Assembly: GCF_006440735.1 (NCBI RefSeq)
Contig: NZ_VFUA01000017.1
Coordinates: forward strand, 1 to 64,000
Direction of reading: 5' to 3'
From: Mesorhizobium sp. B2-7-1
Lineage (GTDB): Bacteria; Pseudomonadota; Alphaproteobacteria; Rhizobiales; Rhizobiaceae
Length of the DNA: 64,000 bases
Numbering within the stretch: the stretch's first letter is position 1; the number at the start of each line of letters is the position of its first letter. The notes under the pieces are model-generated. The model ran no database searches. It was not told the DNA's origin and saw only the letters and a list, made by a program, of their open reading frames with translations. A program made the translations under genes and the position numbers. Below are positions 49,980-57,800 of the stretch, one piece after another.

Positions 49980-50109
49980 GTCGAGATTCAGGTCAGGCCG
50001 AGTCGAAAATGGTGGGTTCCGAGAACCGGAGCGGAGCGTACTTTTCGTACGTGAGCACCGGAAGCGCAGGAAACCGCCATTTGCAGGCCGGCCTCACCTG
50101 AATATCGGC
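49980..50109. repeat. Full-length nested palindromic repeat (element B)
   Basis: The outer arms match those of element A at 45701-45753. The extra interior has its own inverted ends (AAATGGTGGGTTCC against GGAAACCGCCATTT) and a central hairpin, GCGTAC-TTTTC-GTACG. The element sits in the gap between the divergent starts of monooxygenase transcription and the rpiR stop (50114), five bases from that stop. It has no coding capacity. Confidence 0.8.
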
Positions 50110-50113
50110 TGCC

Positions 50114-51061
50114 TCAATCCCCCAGCGGCTCCATCTCCTTGCCTGTCCGATGGATCTGGGCGTTGTATTTGATGCGGCGCACCGTCTCGCGCGCCGGGCC
50201 GTCGATCTTGTACGCGGTCGCGACCGCCAGCAGATCGATGGCCGCCAGGAAGGCGTAGCGCGACGCGGTCGGCTTCAGCGTGTCGGGATATTCCGGGACC
50301 GCCATCGTCAGCCGCACGTTGCAGACGCGCGTCAGCTCGGTGTCGGGCGCGGTCACGCAGATCGCGTTGGCGCGGTAATGCTTGGCGAGTTCCACCGCTT
50401 CGATCACCTCGCGCGTGCGGCCGGTGGCCGAGATCGCGATCACCAGATCGCCCGGCTTCAGCGTCGATGCCGTCATGCGCATCAGATACGGATCGCATTG
50501 CGCGCTGATCGTGATGCCATAGCGGAACAGGCGGTATTGCGTTTCCTGCGCCAGCGCCGACGAGCTGCCGCCGAGGCCGAACACCGTCACCTGCCGCGCC
50601 TTGGCGATCAGTTCCGCGGCCTTCTGCAGCTGTCCCGGATCGATTTGCCGCTCCGCCTCCTGCAGCGCGCGCCGCGCCTCGCCGAACACGGCGTTCCAGA
50701 ACGGCATGCCGCTGTCGTTGTTCGCTGGCTGCGGCTTGGTGGCGAGATAGAGCGCGCCGACGACAAGGCTCTGCGCCAGCTTCAGCTTGAAATCGCGCAC
50801 GCCCTCGCAGCCGATGGCGCGGCAGAAGCGGGTGACCGTCGGCTCGCTGACCCCCGCGCGCTGGGCAAGCGCGGCGTTGGAAGCGTCGACCGCATATTTG
50901 ACGTCGTCGAGCACGACATCGGCGACGCGGCGCTCGGCCGGCCGCAACTCCGCATAGCTGTCCTTCACCTGCGAGATGATATCGGGGATGCGCCTGACAT
51001 GGTCGTGCCGGTCGTCGTCCTCGTCCGCCGTTCGCAACGCCTGGCTGTCAGCTTCGGTCAT
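50114..51061 (-). CDS. MurR/RpiR-family regulator (HexR-like)
   Basis: This 315-residue regulator has an N-terminal helix-turn-helix (about residues 28-100, NAALAQRAGVSEPTVTRFCRAIG) and a C-terminal SIS domain (about 140-290, VFGLGGSSSALAQE). It is close to HexR in outline, with a 25-residue acidic extension in front. It is transcribed away from the ABC transporter operon; two 15-base sites resembling the HexR operator (TGTAATTAAATTACA type) lie in the shared gap, at 51148 and 51261. Autoregulation and control of the transporter are likely. The effector is unknown. Confidence 0.85.
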   Translation of the reverse strand: MTEADSQALRTADEDDDRHDHVRRIPDIISQVKDSYAELRPAERRVADVVLDDVKYAVDASNAALAQRAGVSEPTVTRFCRAIGCEGVRDFKLKLAQSLVVGALYLATKPQPANNDSGMPFWNAVFGEARRALQEAERQIDPGQLQKAAELIAKARQVTVFGLGGSSSALAQETQYRLFRYGITISAQCDPYLMRMTASTLKPGDLVIAISATGRTREVIEAVELAKHYRANAICVTAPDTELTRVCNVRLTMAVPEYPDTLKPTASRYAFLAAIDLLAVATAYKIDGPARETVRRIKYNAQIHRTGKEMEPLGD

Positions 51062-51147
51062 TGGCCAGTCCTCCCCAGCCCGCTTCGGGACCTATCATCT
51101 TCGCGATTATCCGCCCGCTGGCCATAGGCAATCAACCGAGGTGAGTA

Positions 51148-51162
51148 TGTAGGAAAGTAACA
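51148..51162. promoter_or_regulatory. HexR-like operator, site near rpiR
   Basis: TGTAGGAAAGTAACA resembles the HexR palindrome (TGTA-N7-TACA; last arm AACA here). It lies 87 bases upstream of the rpiR start and shares TGTAGGA-AGT-ACA with the site at 51261. Confidence 0.45.
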
Positions 51163-51260
51163 AACCTCGCAAGGGATCATAAAATTAATGAAAATCAGGT
51201 GCTTAGACAAAAGCTGATTGAACCTGATTGCTTCCGCTATCTGCCGCCGCTTGACAGTAA

Positions 51261-51275
51261 AGTAGGATAGTTACA
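51261..51275. promoter_or_regulatory. HexR-like operator, site near the ABC operon
   Basis: AGTAGGATAGTTACA matches the site at 51148 in 12 of 15 positions and ends in a perfect TTACA arm. It lies 62 bases upstream of the ATPase gene start. The AT-rich 51165-51240 stretch between the sites probably holds the promoters. Confidence 0.45.
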
Positions 51276-51336
51276 GACTGATTTCGCGGACAGATGTGGC
51301 CTTCGGCAACGCATCGCGCAGTCTCCGAGGGGGAGC

Positions 51337-52164
51337 ATGAGTACGGCAAGCGCAAGAACGCCGAAGCTCGGCGTGCAGGCAGCGACGAAGGTCTATCAAA
51401 CGGCCTCCGGGGACCTTCTGGCGCTCGATCGCTGCAGCCTGGATGTGCAGCCTAACGAGATCGTCTCGATCGTCGGCCCTTCCGGCTGCGGCAAGACCAC
51501 GCTGTTGTGGTCGATGTCGGGCCTGCATCGGCTGACCGGCGGCGCGATCCTGCTCGACGGCAAGGAGATCACCGGACCGCGCCCGGAGATCGGCATTGTC
51601 TTCCAGGAAGCGAACCTTCTGCCCTGGCGCAACCTCGACGCCAACATCAACTTCCCCTTCGAGATCAAGGGCGAGAAACCCGATCGCGCCTGGATCGCGC
51701 ACCTGTTGAACCGCGTCGGGCTCGATGGTTTCGGCGGCAAGTTCCCGCGCGAGCTTTCCGGCGGCATGCAGCAGCGCGCCGCGATCGTGCGCGCGCTGGC
51801 GCTGAAGCCTTCGGTGCTTTTGATGGACGAGCCCTTCGGCGCGCTCGACAGCTTCACCCGCGAGGAGATGAACCGCCTCGTCGAGGAGATCTGGCTCGAC
51901 ACCAAGACCACCATCGTCTTCATCACCCACAGCATCGAGGAAGCGATCTTCCTCTCCGACCGCGTGGTGGTGCTGACGACGCGGCCCGGTCGCGTCGCCA
52001 AGGTCTACGAGGTGCCGTTTCCGCGGCCGCGTTCGCTGGAAATCATGGCGACGAAAGAAGTCTTCGACCTCACCAACAAGATCAAGATGGACATTGTCGG
52101 CGAGCGCGTCCGGCCGATCGCGCCGGAGCGGCGGTCGGCTGAAATCGTGAGGATCAGGCCGTGA
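51337..52164 (+). CDS. ABC transporter ATP-binding protein (SsuB/TauB/NrtD type)
   Basis: The 275-residue ATPase has Walker A GPSGCGKTT (about 48-56), signature LSGGMQQRAAIVRAL and Walker B LLMDEPFGALD, typical of nitrate/sulfonate/taurine importers. The ATG at 51337 follows GAGGGGGAG. It overlaps the permease by four bases (GTGA), starting a three-gene importer operon. Substrates of this class include sulfonates, pyrimidine precursors and other small organics; which one applies here is not shown. Confidence 0.92.
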   Translation: MSTASARTPKLGVQAATKVYQTASGDLLALDRCSLDVQPNEIVSIVGPSGCGKTTLLWSMSGLHRLTGGAILLDGKEITGPRPEIGIVFQEANLLPWRNLDANINFPFEIKGEKPDRAWIAHLLNRVGLDGFGGKFPRELSGGMQQRAAIVRALALKPSVLLMDEPFGALDSFTREEMNRLVEEIWLDTKTTIVFITHSIEEAIFLSDRVVVLTTRPGRVAKVYEVPFPRPRSLEIMATKEVFDLTNKIKMDIVGERVRPIAPERRSAEIVRIRP

Positions 52165-53009
52165 GCGGGGGCGACGCCATTCCGGAATTCTCGAAAGCCA
52201 AATCGGCAGATGGCCAGGACGTCAGTCTGACCAATCTTTCGGCCTTCGCCAGCGGCCCCGGCATCAAATCCGGCGCCGAAGTGGCGGCGATCCTCGCCGT
52301 CGCGGTGGTGATCATCGGCGGCATCGAGCTGGCGCTGCGCATCTTCCACGTGCCGCAATACATCATGCCGCCGCCGAGCTCGATCGCTTACGCTTTGTTC
52401 GACGAGTTCCCGCTGATCGCGCCGCATCTCGGCTACACGCTGGTCGAGCTTGTCTCGGGCTTCGCCATTGGCGCCGTCGTCGGCTTGGTGATGGCGGCCG
52501 TGATCACGCAGTTTCCCTTCGCCGAGAAGATCGTCGCGCCCTACATCCTGATCCTCGTCACCACGCCGATGCTGGCGCTGGTGCCGCTGCTCATCCTGCG
52601 CTTCGGCTTCGGCTATGCGCCGCGCATCATCGCCGTGGCTCTGGCTGCCGGCCCGATGGTGATGATCAACGCCGCAACGGGCTTCCGCCGCGTCGACAGC
52701 GCCAAGATCGCTTTGGCCCGCTCCTATGGCGCCAGCACCTTGCAGATCTTCTGGAAGATCCGCGCGCCGATGGCGCTGCCGATGATCCTGGTCGGGCTGA
52801 TGATCGGCGCGATCTTCGGCCTGCTCACCGCCGTCGGCGCCGAGATGGTCGGCGGCGGCTTCGGCCTCGGCAACCGGCTCACCTCCTATTCGTCGATGAT
52901 CCAGATGCCGCAATTCTTCGCGGTGGTGCTGATCCTGTCGACGCTCGGCATCCTGATCTACGTGCTGTTCTTCCTGATCGGCAAGAAATGGGCGAGCTGG
53001 GAGACCTGA
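52161..53009 (+). CDS. ABC transporter permease (SsuC/TauC type)
   Basis: The 282-residue membrane protein has about six spans from residue 40 onwards and the importer loop GASTLQIFWKIRAPMALP (about 193-210). The GTG at 52161 overlaps the ATPase stop. The first 35 residues are polar and unusual for the family. It carries the substrate delivered by the 53078 binding protein. Confidence 0.9.
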   Translation: MSGGDAIPEFSKAKSADGQDVSLTNLSAFASGPGIKSGAEVAAILAVAVVIIGGIELALRIFHVPQYIMPPPSSIAYALFDEFPLIAPHLGYTLVELVSGFAIGAVVGLVMAAVITQFPFAEKIVAPYILILVTTPMLALVPLLILRFGFGYAPRIIAVALAAGPMVMINAATGFRRVDSAKIALARSYGASTLQIFWKIRAPMALPMILVGLMIGAIFGLLTAVGAEMVGGGFGLGNRLTSYSSMIQMPQFFAVVLILSTLGILIYVLFFLIGKKWASWET

Positions 53010-53077
53010 CCGACGTGCAAAATCACGCCCGGGAGGCGGGCGAAGGCAAGGCAAGCAATCAACAAAAGGGGAATGCC

Positions 53078-54250
53078 ATGACCAACGAAAATCCGATCCA
53101 TTCCAGCGCCCCGGCCGGCATCAGCCGCCGTTATTTCCTGCAGGTGACGGCGGCCGGCGTCGTCACCGCCACCGCGCTCGGCGCATCCGGCCTGAAGGCG
53201 AGGGCGGCGGCGTACGAGAAGTTCACCTGGATCTCGCCGCGCGGCACGCTGGAAGTGCTGGACGATTATCCCTACTGGTCGGCGAAGAAGGCAGGCTATT
53301 TCGGCGACCTCAACACCGACATGCAGCCAGGCCCCTCGGATGGCACCGCGACGGTGAAGTTCGTCGATGTCGGCCAGGCCGACATGGGCTTCCCCTCGCC
53401 CGGCGTCTTCTCCTTCGCCATCCAGAACGGCATGAAGCTGAAGTCCGTCTTCCACATGGGCGCGCGCGACACGTTCAGCATCGCCTTCCGCAAGGGCGAG
53501 GGATCGAACGACCTTAAGAAGCTTGAGGGCAAGACCGTCCTGCTCGGCTCCGCCGCCTGGCAGGCGATCGTCGATCCGCTGCTCGCCGCGCAGGGCGTCG
53601 ACATCAAGAAGGTGAAATATGTCGAGGCCGGCTGGCCGACCTGGGGCACCGCGCTTGCCGGCGGCCAGGGCGATGCGGCGCTCTCCTGGGAAGGGCTGCG
53701 CGCCGAATGGATCGCCAAGGGCCTCGACTTCGAATATTGGCTGGGCGTGCAGAATTCCAAGCTGCCGGCCAACACCTTCGTCGTGCGCGCCGCCGACCTC
53801 GAGGACGCCGACAAGAAGGCCTTCCTGGAGAAATACCTGCGCGGCTGGGCGATGGGCCTCGAATTCGGCTACCAGAACCCGCGCGCCGCGGTCGAAGCCG
53901 TGTTCGAGCAGTTCCCCACCTTGGCCAAGAATCTCGGCCCCGAGCTCGGCACGACCTCGATCCTGCAGCAGATCAACGTCTTCCGCGGCGACATGGACAA
54001 GCGCGGCGGCTGGGGCTCGCACGACATGGCGAGTTGGCAGGGCTTCTTCGACGAGATCCTCAAGATCGGCCAGATCACCGCGCCGGTGAAGGCGGAAGAC
54101 GTCTGCACCAACGACCTGATCCCGGCCGCCAACGACTTCGACAAGGCCAAGGTCAAGGCTGACGCCGACGGCGTGAAGCTGTCGGAAGGCTTTGCCACGC
54201 TCGACGTCGACAAGATCAAGGCGCACCTGTTCGACTCCGCCGTCAAATAG
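53078..54250 (+). CDS. ABC transporter substrate-binding protein (NMT1/SsuA-like), Tat-type signal
   Basis: This 390-residue binding protein has an N-terminal twin-arginine signal, SRRYFLQ (about residues 16-22), and a hydrophobic stretch to about residue 42 (GLKARAAA), so it may be exported folded by Tat. The mature part is NMT1/THI5-like (about 45-310), as in sulfonate, pyrimidine and nitrate binders. The ATG at 53078 follows AAAAGGGG. A perfect hairpin at 54269 follows. It serves the ATPase and permease of the same operon; the ligand is unknown. Confidence 0.9.
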   Translation: MTNENPIHSSAPAGISRRYFLQVTAAGVVTATALGASGLKARAAAYEKFTWISPRGTLEVLDDYPYWSAKKAGYFGDLNTDMQPGPSDGTATVKFVDVGQADMGFPSPGVFSFAIQNGMKLKSVFHMGARDTFSIAFRKGEGSNDLKKLEGKTVLLGSAAWQAIVDPLLAAQGVDIKKVKYVEAGWPTWGTALAGGQGDAALSWEGLRAEWIAKGLDFEYWLGVQNSKLPANTFVVRAADLEDADKKAFLEKYLRGWAMGLEFGYQNPRAAVEAVFEQFPTLAKNLGPELGTTSILQQINVFRGDMDKRGGWGSHDMASWQGFFDEILKIGQITAPVKAEDVCTNDLIPAANDFDKAKVKADADGVKLSEGFATLDVDKIKAHLFDSAVK

Positions 54251-54268
54251 GGCGAACCGATCCCCAAC

Positions 54269-54289
54269 GGGCGGCGCATCGCGCCGCCC
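54269..54289 (+). terminator. Perfect 9-bp hairpin after the binding protein gene
   Basis: GGGCGGCGC and GCGCCGCCC pair around ATC, followed by GAATTAT. It lies 19 bases after the stop codon and ahead of the dehydrogenase gene. With a short T-poor tail it may be a partial terminator. Confidence 0.6.
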
Positions 54290-54321
54290 GAATTATCGTT
54301 CAAAGCATTGAGGAGGCTGAG

Positions 54322-55413
54322 ATGGCCGGCAAAGTAAGAATCCTGGTGGTTGGTCTGGGCAATATGGGCGCCTCGCATGCCAGCGCCTATCACCGCTCCG
54401 AAGGCTTCGAGATCGTCGGCATCATGAGCCGCACCATCAAGAGCAACAAGAAGATCCCGAAGGAACTCGCCGGCTACCCGCTCTACGAGGATTTCGACCT
54501 GGCGCTGAAGGAGACGAAGCCGGACGCGGTCTCGATCAACAGCTGGCCGAACACGCATGCCGAATACGCGCTGAAGGCGATCGCCGCCAATTGCCACGTG
54601 TTCATGGAAAAGCCCCTGGCCACCAACATCGCGGATGCCGAGAAGGTGGTGGCCGCCGCGCGGGCGAAGAACCGCAAGCTGGTGCTCGGCTACATCCTGC
54701 GCGTCCATCCGTCCTGGATCAAATTCATCGAGGTCGGCAAGACGCTCGGCAAGCCGCTGGTGATGCGCCTCAACCTCAACCAGCAGAGCAGCGGCACCGC
54801 CTGGCACTGGCACAAGAACCTGATCGACTCGCTGATCCCGATCGTCGACTGCGGCGTGCACTATGTCGACGTCATGTGCCAGCTGACCGGCGCTAAGCCG
54901 GTGCGCGTGCACGGCATCGGCGCAAAACTCTGGGCCGAGGCCGATAAGCAGAATTACGGCCATTTGCACGTCACCTTCGATGACGGCTCGGTCGGCTGGT
55001 ACGAGGCGGGCTGGGGCCCGATGATGAGCGAGACCGCCTATTTCGTGAAGGACGTGGTCGGCCCGAAGGGCGCCGTCTCGATCGTCGCCGGCCAGTCGGG
55101 AAGCAGCGCCAAGGACGCCGAGGAGGTTTCCGATTCCGCCGACATCGACCGCCACACCAAGACCGACGCGCTGAAGATCCATTATGCGCAGGTCGATGGC
55201 GACAAGAATTTTTCCAAGCCCGACGAGATCGTCAGCATGGAGGATGAGCCTGGACATCAGGAGCTTTGCGATCGCGAGCAGGCCTTCTTCCTGCGTGCCA
55301 TCCGCGAGGACCTCGATTTGAGCGAGCAGATGGATGCCGCGGTCAACAGCCTGCGCATCGTGCTGGCGGCCGAGCAGAGCATCGCGGAGAAGCGGACCGT
55401 CGAGCTGGCCTGA
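54322..55413 (+). CDS. Gfo/Idh/MocA-family NAD(P)-dependent dehydrogenase
   Basis: The 363-residue enzyme has the Rossmann motif LVVGLGNMGASHASAYH (residues 8-24), the catalytic Lys motif MEKPLATN (about 95-102), and a C-terminal substrate domain with the HYVDVMCQL stretch. It oxidises a sugar- or cyclitol-like hydroxyl. The ATG at 54322 has GAGGAGG upstream. It follows the importer genes by about 70 bases including a hairpin and is followed by a palindromic repeat and the amidase gene, so it likely uses the imported compound. Confidence 0.88.
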   Translation: MAGKVRILVVGLGNMGASHASAYHRSEGFEIVGIMSRTIKSNKKIPKELAGYPLYEDFDLALKETKPDAVSINSWPNTHAEYALKAIAANCHVFMEKPLATNIADAEKVVAAARAKNRKLVLGYILRVHPSWIKFIEVGKTLGKPLVMRLNLNQQSSGTAWHWHKNLIDSLIPIVDCGVHYVDVMCQLTGAKPVRVHGIGAKLWAEADKQNYGHLHVTFDDGSVGWYEAGWGPMMSETAYFVKDVVGPKGAVSIVAGQSGSSAKDAEEVSDSADIDRHTKTDALKIHYAQVDGDKNFSKPDEIVSMEDEPGHQELCDREQAFFLRAIREDLDLSEQMDAAVNSLRIVLAAEQSIAEKRTVELA

Positions 55414-55438
55414 GGTTACTCGGTCAACGGTAGCGCCA

Positions 55439-55567
55439 GCCCCTCATCCGGCCGCTTCGCGGCCACCTTCTCCCCGGTGGGGAGAAGAGGGAAGCGCCGG
55501 CGCTGAAAGTCTCCTCTCCCCAGCGGGGAGAGGTCAGCCGAGCGAAGCGGAGGCTGGGTGAGGGTGA
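55439..55567. repeat. Composite palindromic repeat with four hairpins
   Basis: In order: GGCCGC-TTC-GCGGCC, CTTCTCCCC-GGT-GGGGAGAAG, CCTCTCCCC-AGC-GGGGAGAGG and CAGCC..GGCTG, with outer CCCTCATCC and GGGTGAGGG words. The CTTCTCC and CTCATCC words match those of the 17213-17356 element. It fills most of the gap between the dehydrogenase and amidase genes. Confidence 0.8.
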
Positions 55568-55618
55568 GTGCGCCAAGCCACCCTTAGCCTTCGGCAAGCA
55601 CCTAACGGGAGGAAACAC

Positions 55619-57055
55619 ATGGCCGCGATCTCGAAAAGCTTGCTCGAAACCTACACCCAGTCCGACGCGCTGGCGCTCGCCGGGCTGGTGAAGCGCGGCG
55701 AGGTTTCACCTGCTGAGCTGGTCGAAGCGGCGATCACCACGATCGAGCGCCTCAACCCACGGCTCAACGCGGTCATCCATCGCCTCTACGACATGGCGCG
55801 CGCCCAAGCGCCGACGGTGGATAAAACCGCGCCCTTTGCCGGCGTGCCCTATCTGCTCAAGGAGCTCGCCTCCTCCTGGACCGGCGCGCCCCTTACCAAT
55901 TCCTGCTTCTACATGAAGGACTTCGTCGCCGATTCCGACAGCGAGGTCGTGCGCCGCATCAAGGCCGCCGGCTTTGTGCTGGTCGGCAAATCCAACGCGC
56001 CCGAGAACGGCTGGTCTATCACCACGGAACCGAAACTCTACGGCGCGACGAAGAACCCGTGGAAGGACGGCATCACGCCCGGCGGCTCGAGCGGCGGCGC
56101 CGCGGCTGCGATCGCCTCGGGCATGGTGCCGATCGCCGAAGCCAGCGACGGCGCCGGCTCGATCCGCGTGCCGGCTTCCTGCTGCGGCATTGTTGGCCTC
56201 AAGCCCTCGCGCGGCCGGGTCAGCCTCGCGCCCTACGGCGACTATTGGTACGGCGGCGCCTATTTCCTCTGCTGCTCGCGCACGGTGCGCGATACTGCCG
56301 CCTATCTCGATGCGGTGGCCGGTGCCATGCCCGGCGACGCCTACACGCCGCCGGTGCCGGAGGGCAGCTGGCTCGGCCTCTCCGCTCGGCCGCCGAAGAA
56401 ACTGCGCATCGGCTTCACCGTCACGCCGCCCAACGGCGCTGCCATCGACCCCGAAGTCAAGGCGACCGTGCTCTCCACGGTCGCCGCGCTCGAACGCCTC
56501 GGCCACGCCATCGAGGAGCACGACATGCCGCTCGATGCCGATGCCGTATGGAAGACCTACACCGACATGACCTGCGTGCAGACGGCCGCGACCTTCGGTT
56601 TCCTCGAAACGCTTGTCGGGCGCCCCGTCACGCCGAACGATGTCGAACCGTTGACCTGGGCGATCATCCAGCGCGGCCGCGCGACCAGCGGCATCAAGCA
56701 TATTTCCGATGTCGAGCAACTGAGGTTGATCGGCCGCGACATCGTTGGCGATCTCAACCCCTATGACATCTTCATCACCCCGACGCTGACGCAGTTGCCG
56801 CGCCCGCTCGGCTACTACGACATGTCGGAAACCGATCTCGACCGCTACAACGCCAAATGGGGCGACGCGGTCTTCAACTTCCCCTTCAACATCTCCGGCC
56901 TGCCGGCGATCTCGCTGCCGCTCGGGCAGTCGGCCGGCGGCGTGCCGATCGGCGTGCAGCTCGTTGGCCGCTACGGCGATGAGGCGACGGTGCTGGCGCT
57001 GTCAACGCTGCTGGAGCAGGAAATGCCTTGGAAGGATCGGCGGCCGGTGCTGTAG
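55619..57055 (+). CDS. Amidase-signature (AS) family amidase
   Basis: The 478-residue enzyme has the Ser-Ser-Lys triad of amidase-signature hydrolases: Lys81 (LLKELASS), the GGSSGG motif (155-160) and nucleophile-type Ser181 (GAGSIRVPA). It hydrolyses an amide to acid and ammonia. The ATG at 55619 follows GGGAGGAAA; the longer open frame runs through the repeat upstream. It is the last gene of the 45759-57055 island, where an amidohydrolase, RidA and monooxygenase also occur, pointing to degradation of a nitrogenous compound. The substrate is unknown. Confidence 0.9.
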   Translation: MAAISKSLLETYTQSDALALAGLVKRGEVSPAELVEAAITTIERLNPRLNAVIHRLYDMARAQAPTVDKTAPFAGVPYLLKELASSWTGAPLTNSCFYMKDFVADSDSEVVRRIKAAGFVLVGKSNAPENGWSITTEPKLYGATKNPWKDGITPGGSSGGAAAAIASGMVPIAEASDGAGSIRVPASCCGIVGLKPSRGRVSLAPYGDYWYGGAYFLCCSRTVRDTAAYLDAVAGAMPGDAYTPPVPEGSWLGLSARPPKKLRIGFTVTPPNGAAIDPEVKATVLSTVAALERLGHAIEEHDMPLDADAVWKTYTDMTCVQTAATFGFLETLVGRPVTPNDVEPLTWAIIQRGRATSGIKHISDVEQLRLIGRDIVGDLNPYDIFITPTLTQLPRPLGYYDMSETDLDRYNAKWGDAVFNFPFNISGLPAISLPLGQSAGGVPIGVQLVGRYGDEATVLALSTLLEQEMPWKDRRPVL

Positions 57056-57141
57056 GCGATCACCTTGTCGGGCAAGGGCTATCAACGTCCGTTGGGGTAG
57101 TCATCGCAAACGCTGGTGATGAGCTGAAGGCTCATGAACCT

Positions 57142-57322
57142 CGTCATTCCAGGGCGGAGCAAGGAGCGTAGCGACGCGCGCAGACCCGAGGATCCATGCC
57201 GTGACTTGGAAGCGCCGCGGCGGTCCAGAATTCTGCACCGTTGCACACGTCGGTCCAGGCAACGGCATGGATTCCAGGGTCTGCGCGCGTCGCTACGCTC
57301 CTTGCTCCGCCCGTGGATGACG
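57142..57322. repeat. Long palindromic repeat with 60-bp inverted arms
   Basis: Near-exact inverted arms at 57142-57202 and 57262-57322 contain GGGCGGAGCAAGGAGCG, CGACGCGCGCAGACCC and GGCATGGAT words. The end words match the repeat at 48056-48107. The central 60 bases are not coding. It lies between the amidase gene and the kdp promoter region and may separate them transcriptionally. Confidence 0.85.
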
Positions 57323-57410
57323 ACGCGATAGGTGTCTCGGCCAGTCGCCAAGGTATGGAATCTGACAACGCACACTAACCAATCGGACCTTCGGACGGAC
57401 CACCCAAACC

Positions 57411-57427
57411 CCTATAAAATTCCTATA
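57411..57427 (+). promoter_or_regulatory. Direct repeat CCTATA with 11-bp period, candidate KdpE site
   Basis: CCTATA occurs at 57411-57416 and 57422-57427. OmpR/PhoB-family regulators such as KdpE bind direct repeats one helical turn (11 bp) apart. It lies about 170 bases upstream of the first kdp ORF. The rest of 57330-57593 is AT-richer and shows no gene. Assignment to KdpE is inferred. Confidence 0.35.
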
Positions 57428-57593
57428 TCTTTCCCATCCGCCCCGTCTCGAACCTTTATGGCGATCGGGTCCATATTCCTCTTCGAAAAAACGCTTCGAT
57501 CGCCGTCGCCGCCAAGGTGACGTGCGTCAGCGTGCAGTTTTGAGCTCGCCACTGCGAGCCGCAAACACAAAGTGGAAACAAGGAACACCTGCA

Positions 57594-57674
57594 ATGGACC
57601 TCATAGTTCTCGGGATCGGGATTTTGTTCTTCGCCCTGTCATTAGCCTACGTCAAAGCCTGCGACAGAATCTGA
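57594..57674 (+). CDS. Small single-span membrane protein before kdpF (26 aa)
   Basis: An ATG at 57594 behind AAGGAA opens MDLIVLGIGILFFALSLAYV, then KACDRI: one hydrophobic span and a short basic tail. It resembles a second KdpF-like peptide in size and layout. It lies 16 bases upstream of kdpF in the same direction. Expression is supported by the ribosome binding site and position, but it could also be a non-functional frame. No role is assigned. Confidence 0.55.
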   Translation: MDLIVLGIGILFFALSLAYVKACDRI

Positions 57675-57690
57675 GCAGAAGGGCCGGATT

Positions 57691-57780
57691 ATGCTTTTCG
57701 ACTACATCCTCGGCGGCGCGGTGACCTTGTTCCTGCTTGCCTACCTCACCTACGCGCTCATCCGCCCAGAGCGCTTCTGA
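57691..57780 (+). CDS. kdpF: KdpF subunit of the K+-transporting ATPase (29 aa)
   Basis: [19 protein letters not shown], then [10 protein letters not shown]: a single-span peptide with the C-terminal RPERF typical of KdpF, which stabilises the KdpABC complex. The ATG at 57691 has AAGGG upstream and the stop is 20 bases before kdpA. Confidence 0.85.
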   Translation: MLFDYILGGAVTLFLLAYLTYALIRPERF

Positions 57781-57800
57781 CCGGCACGCGGAGACCCATC

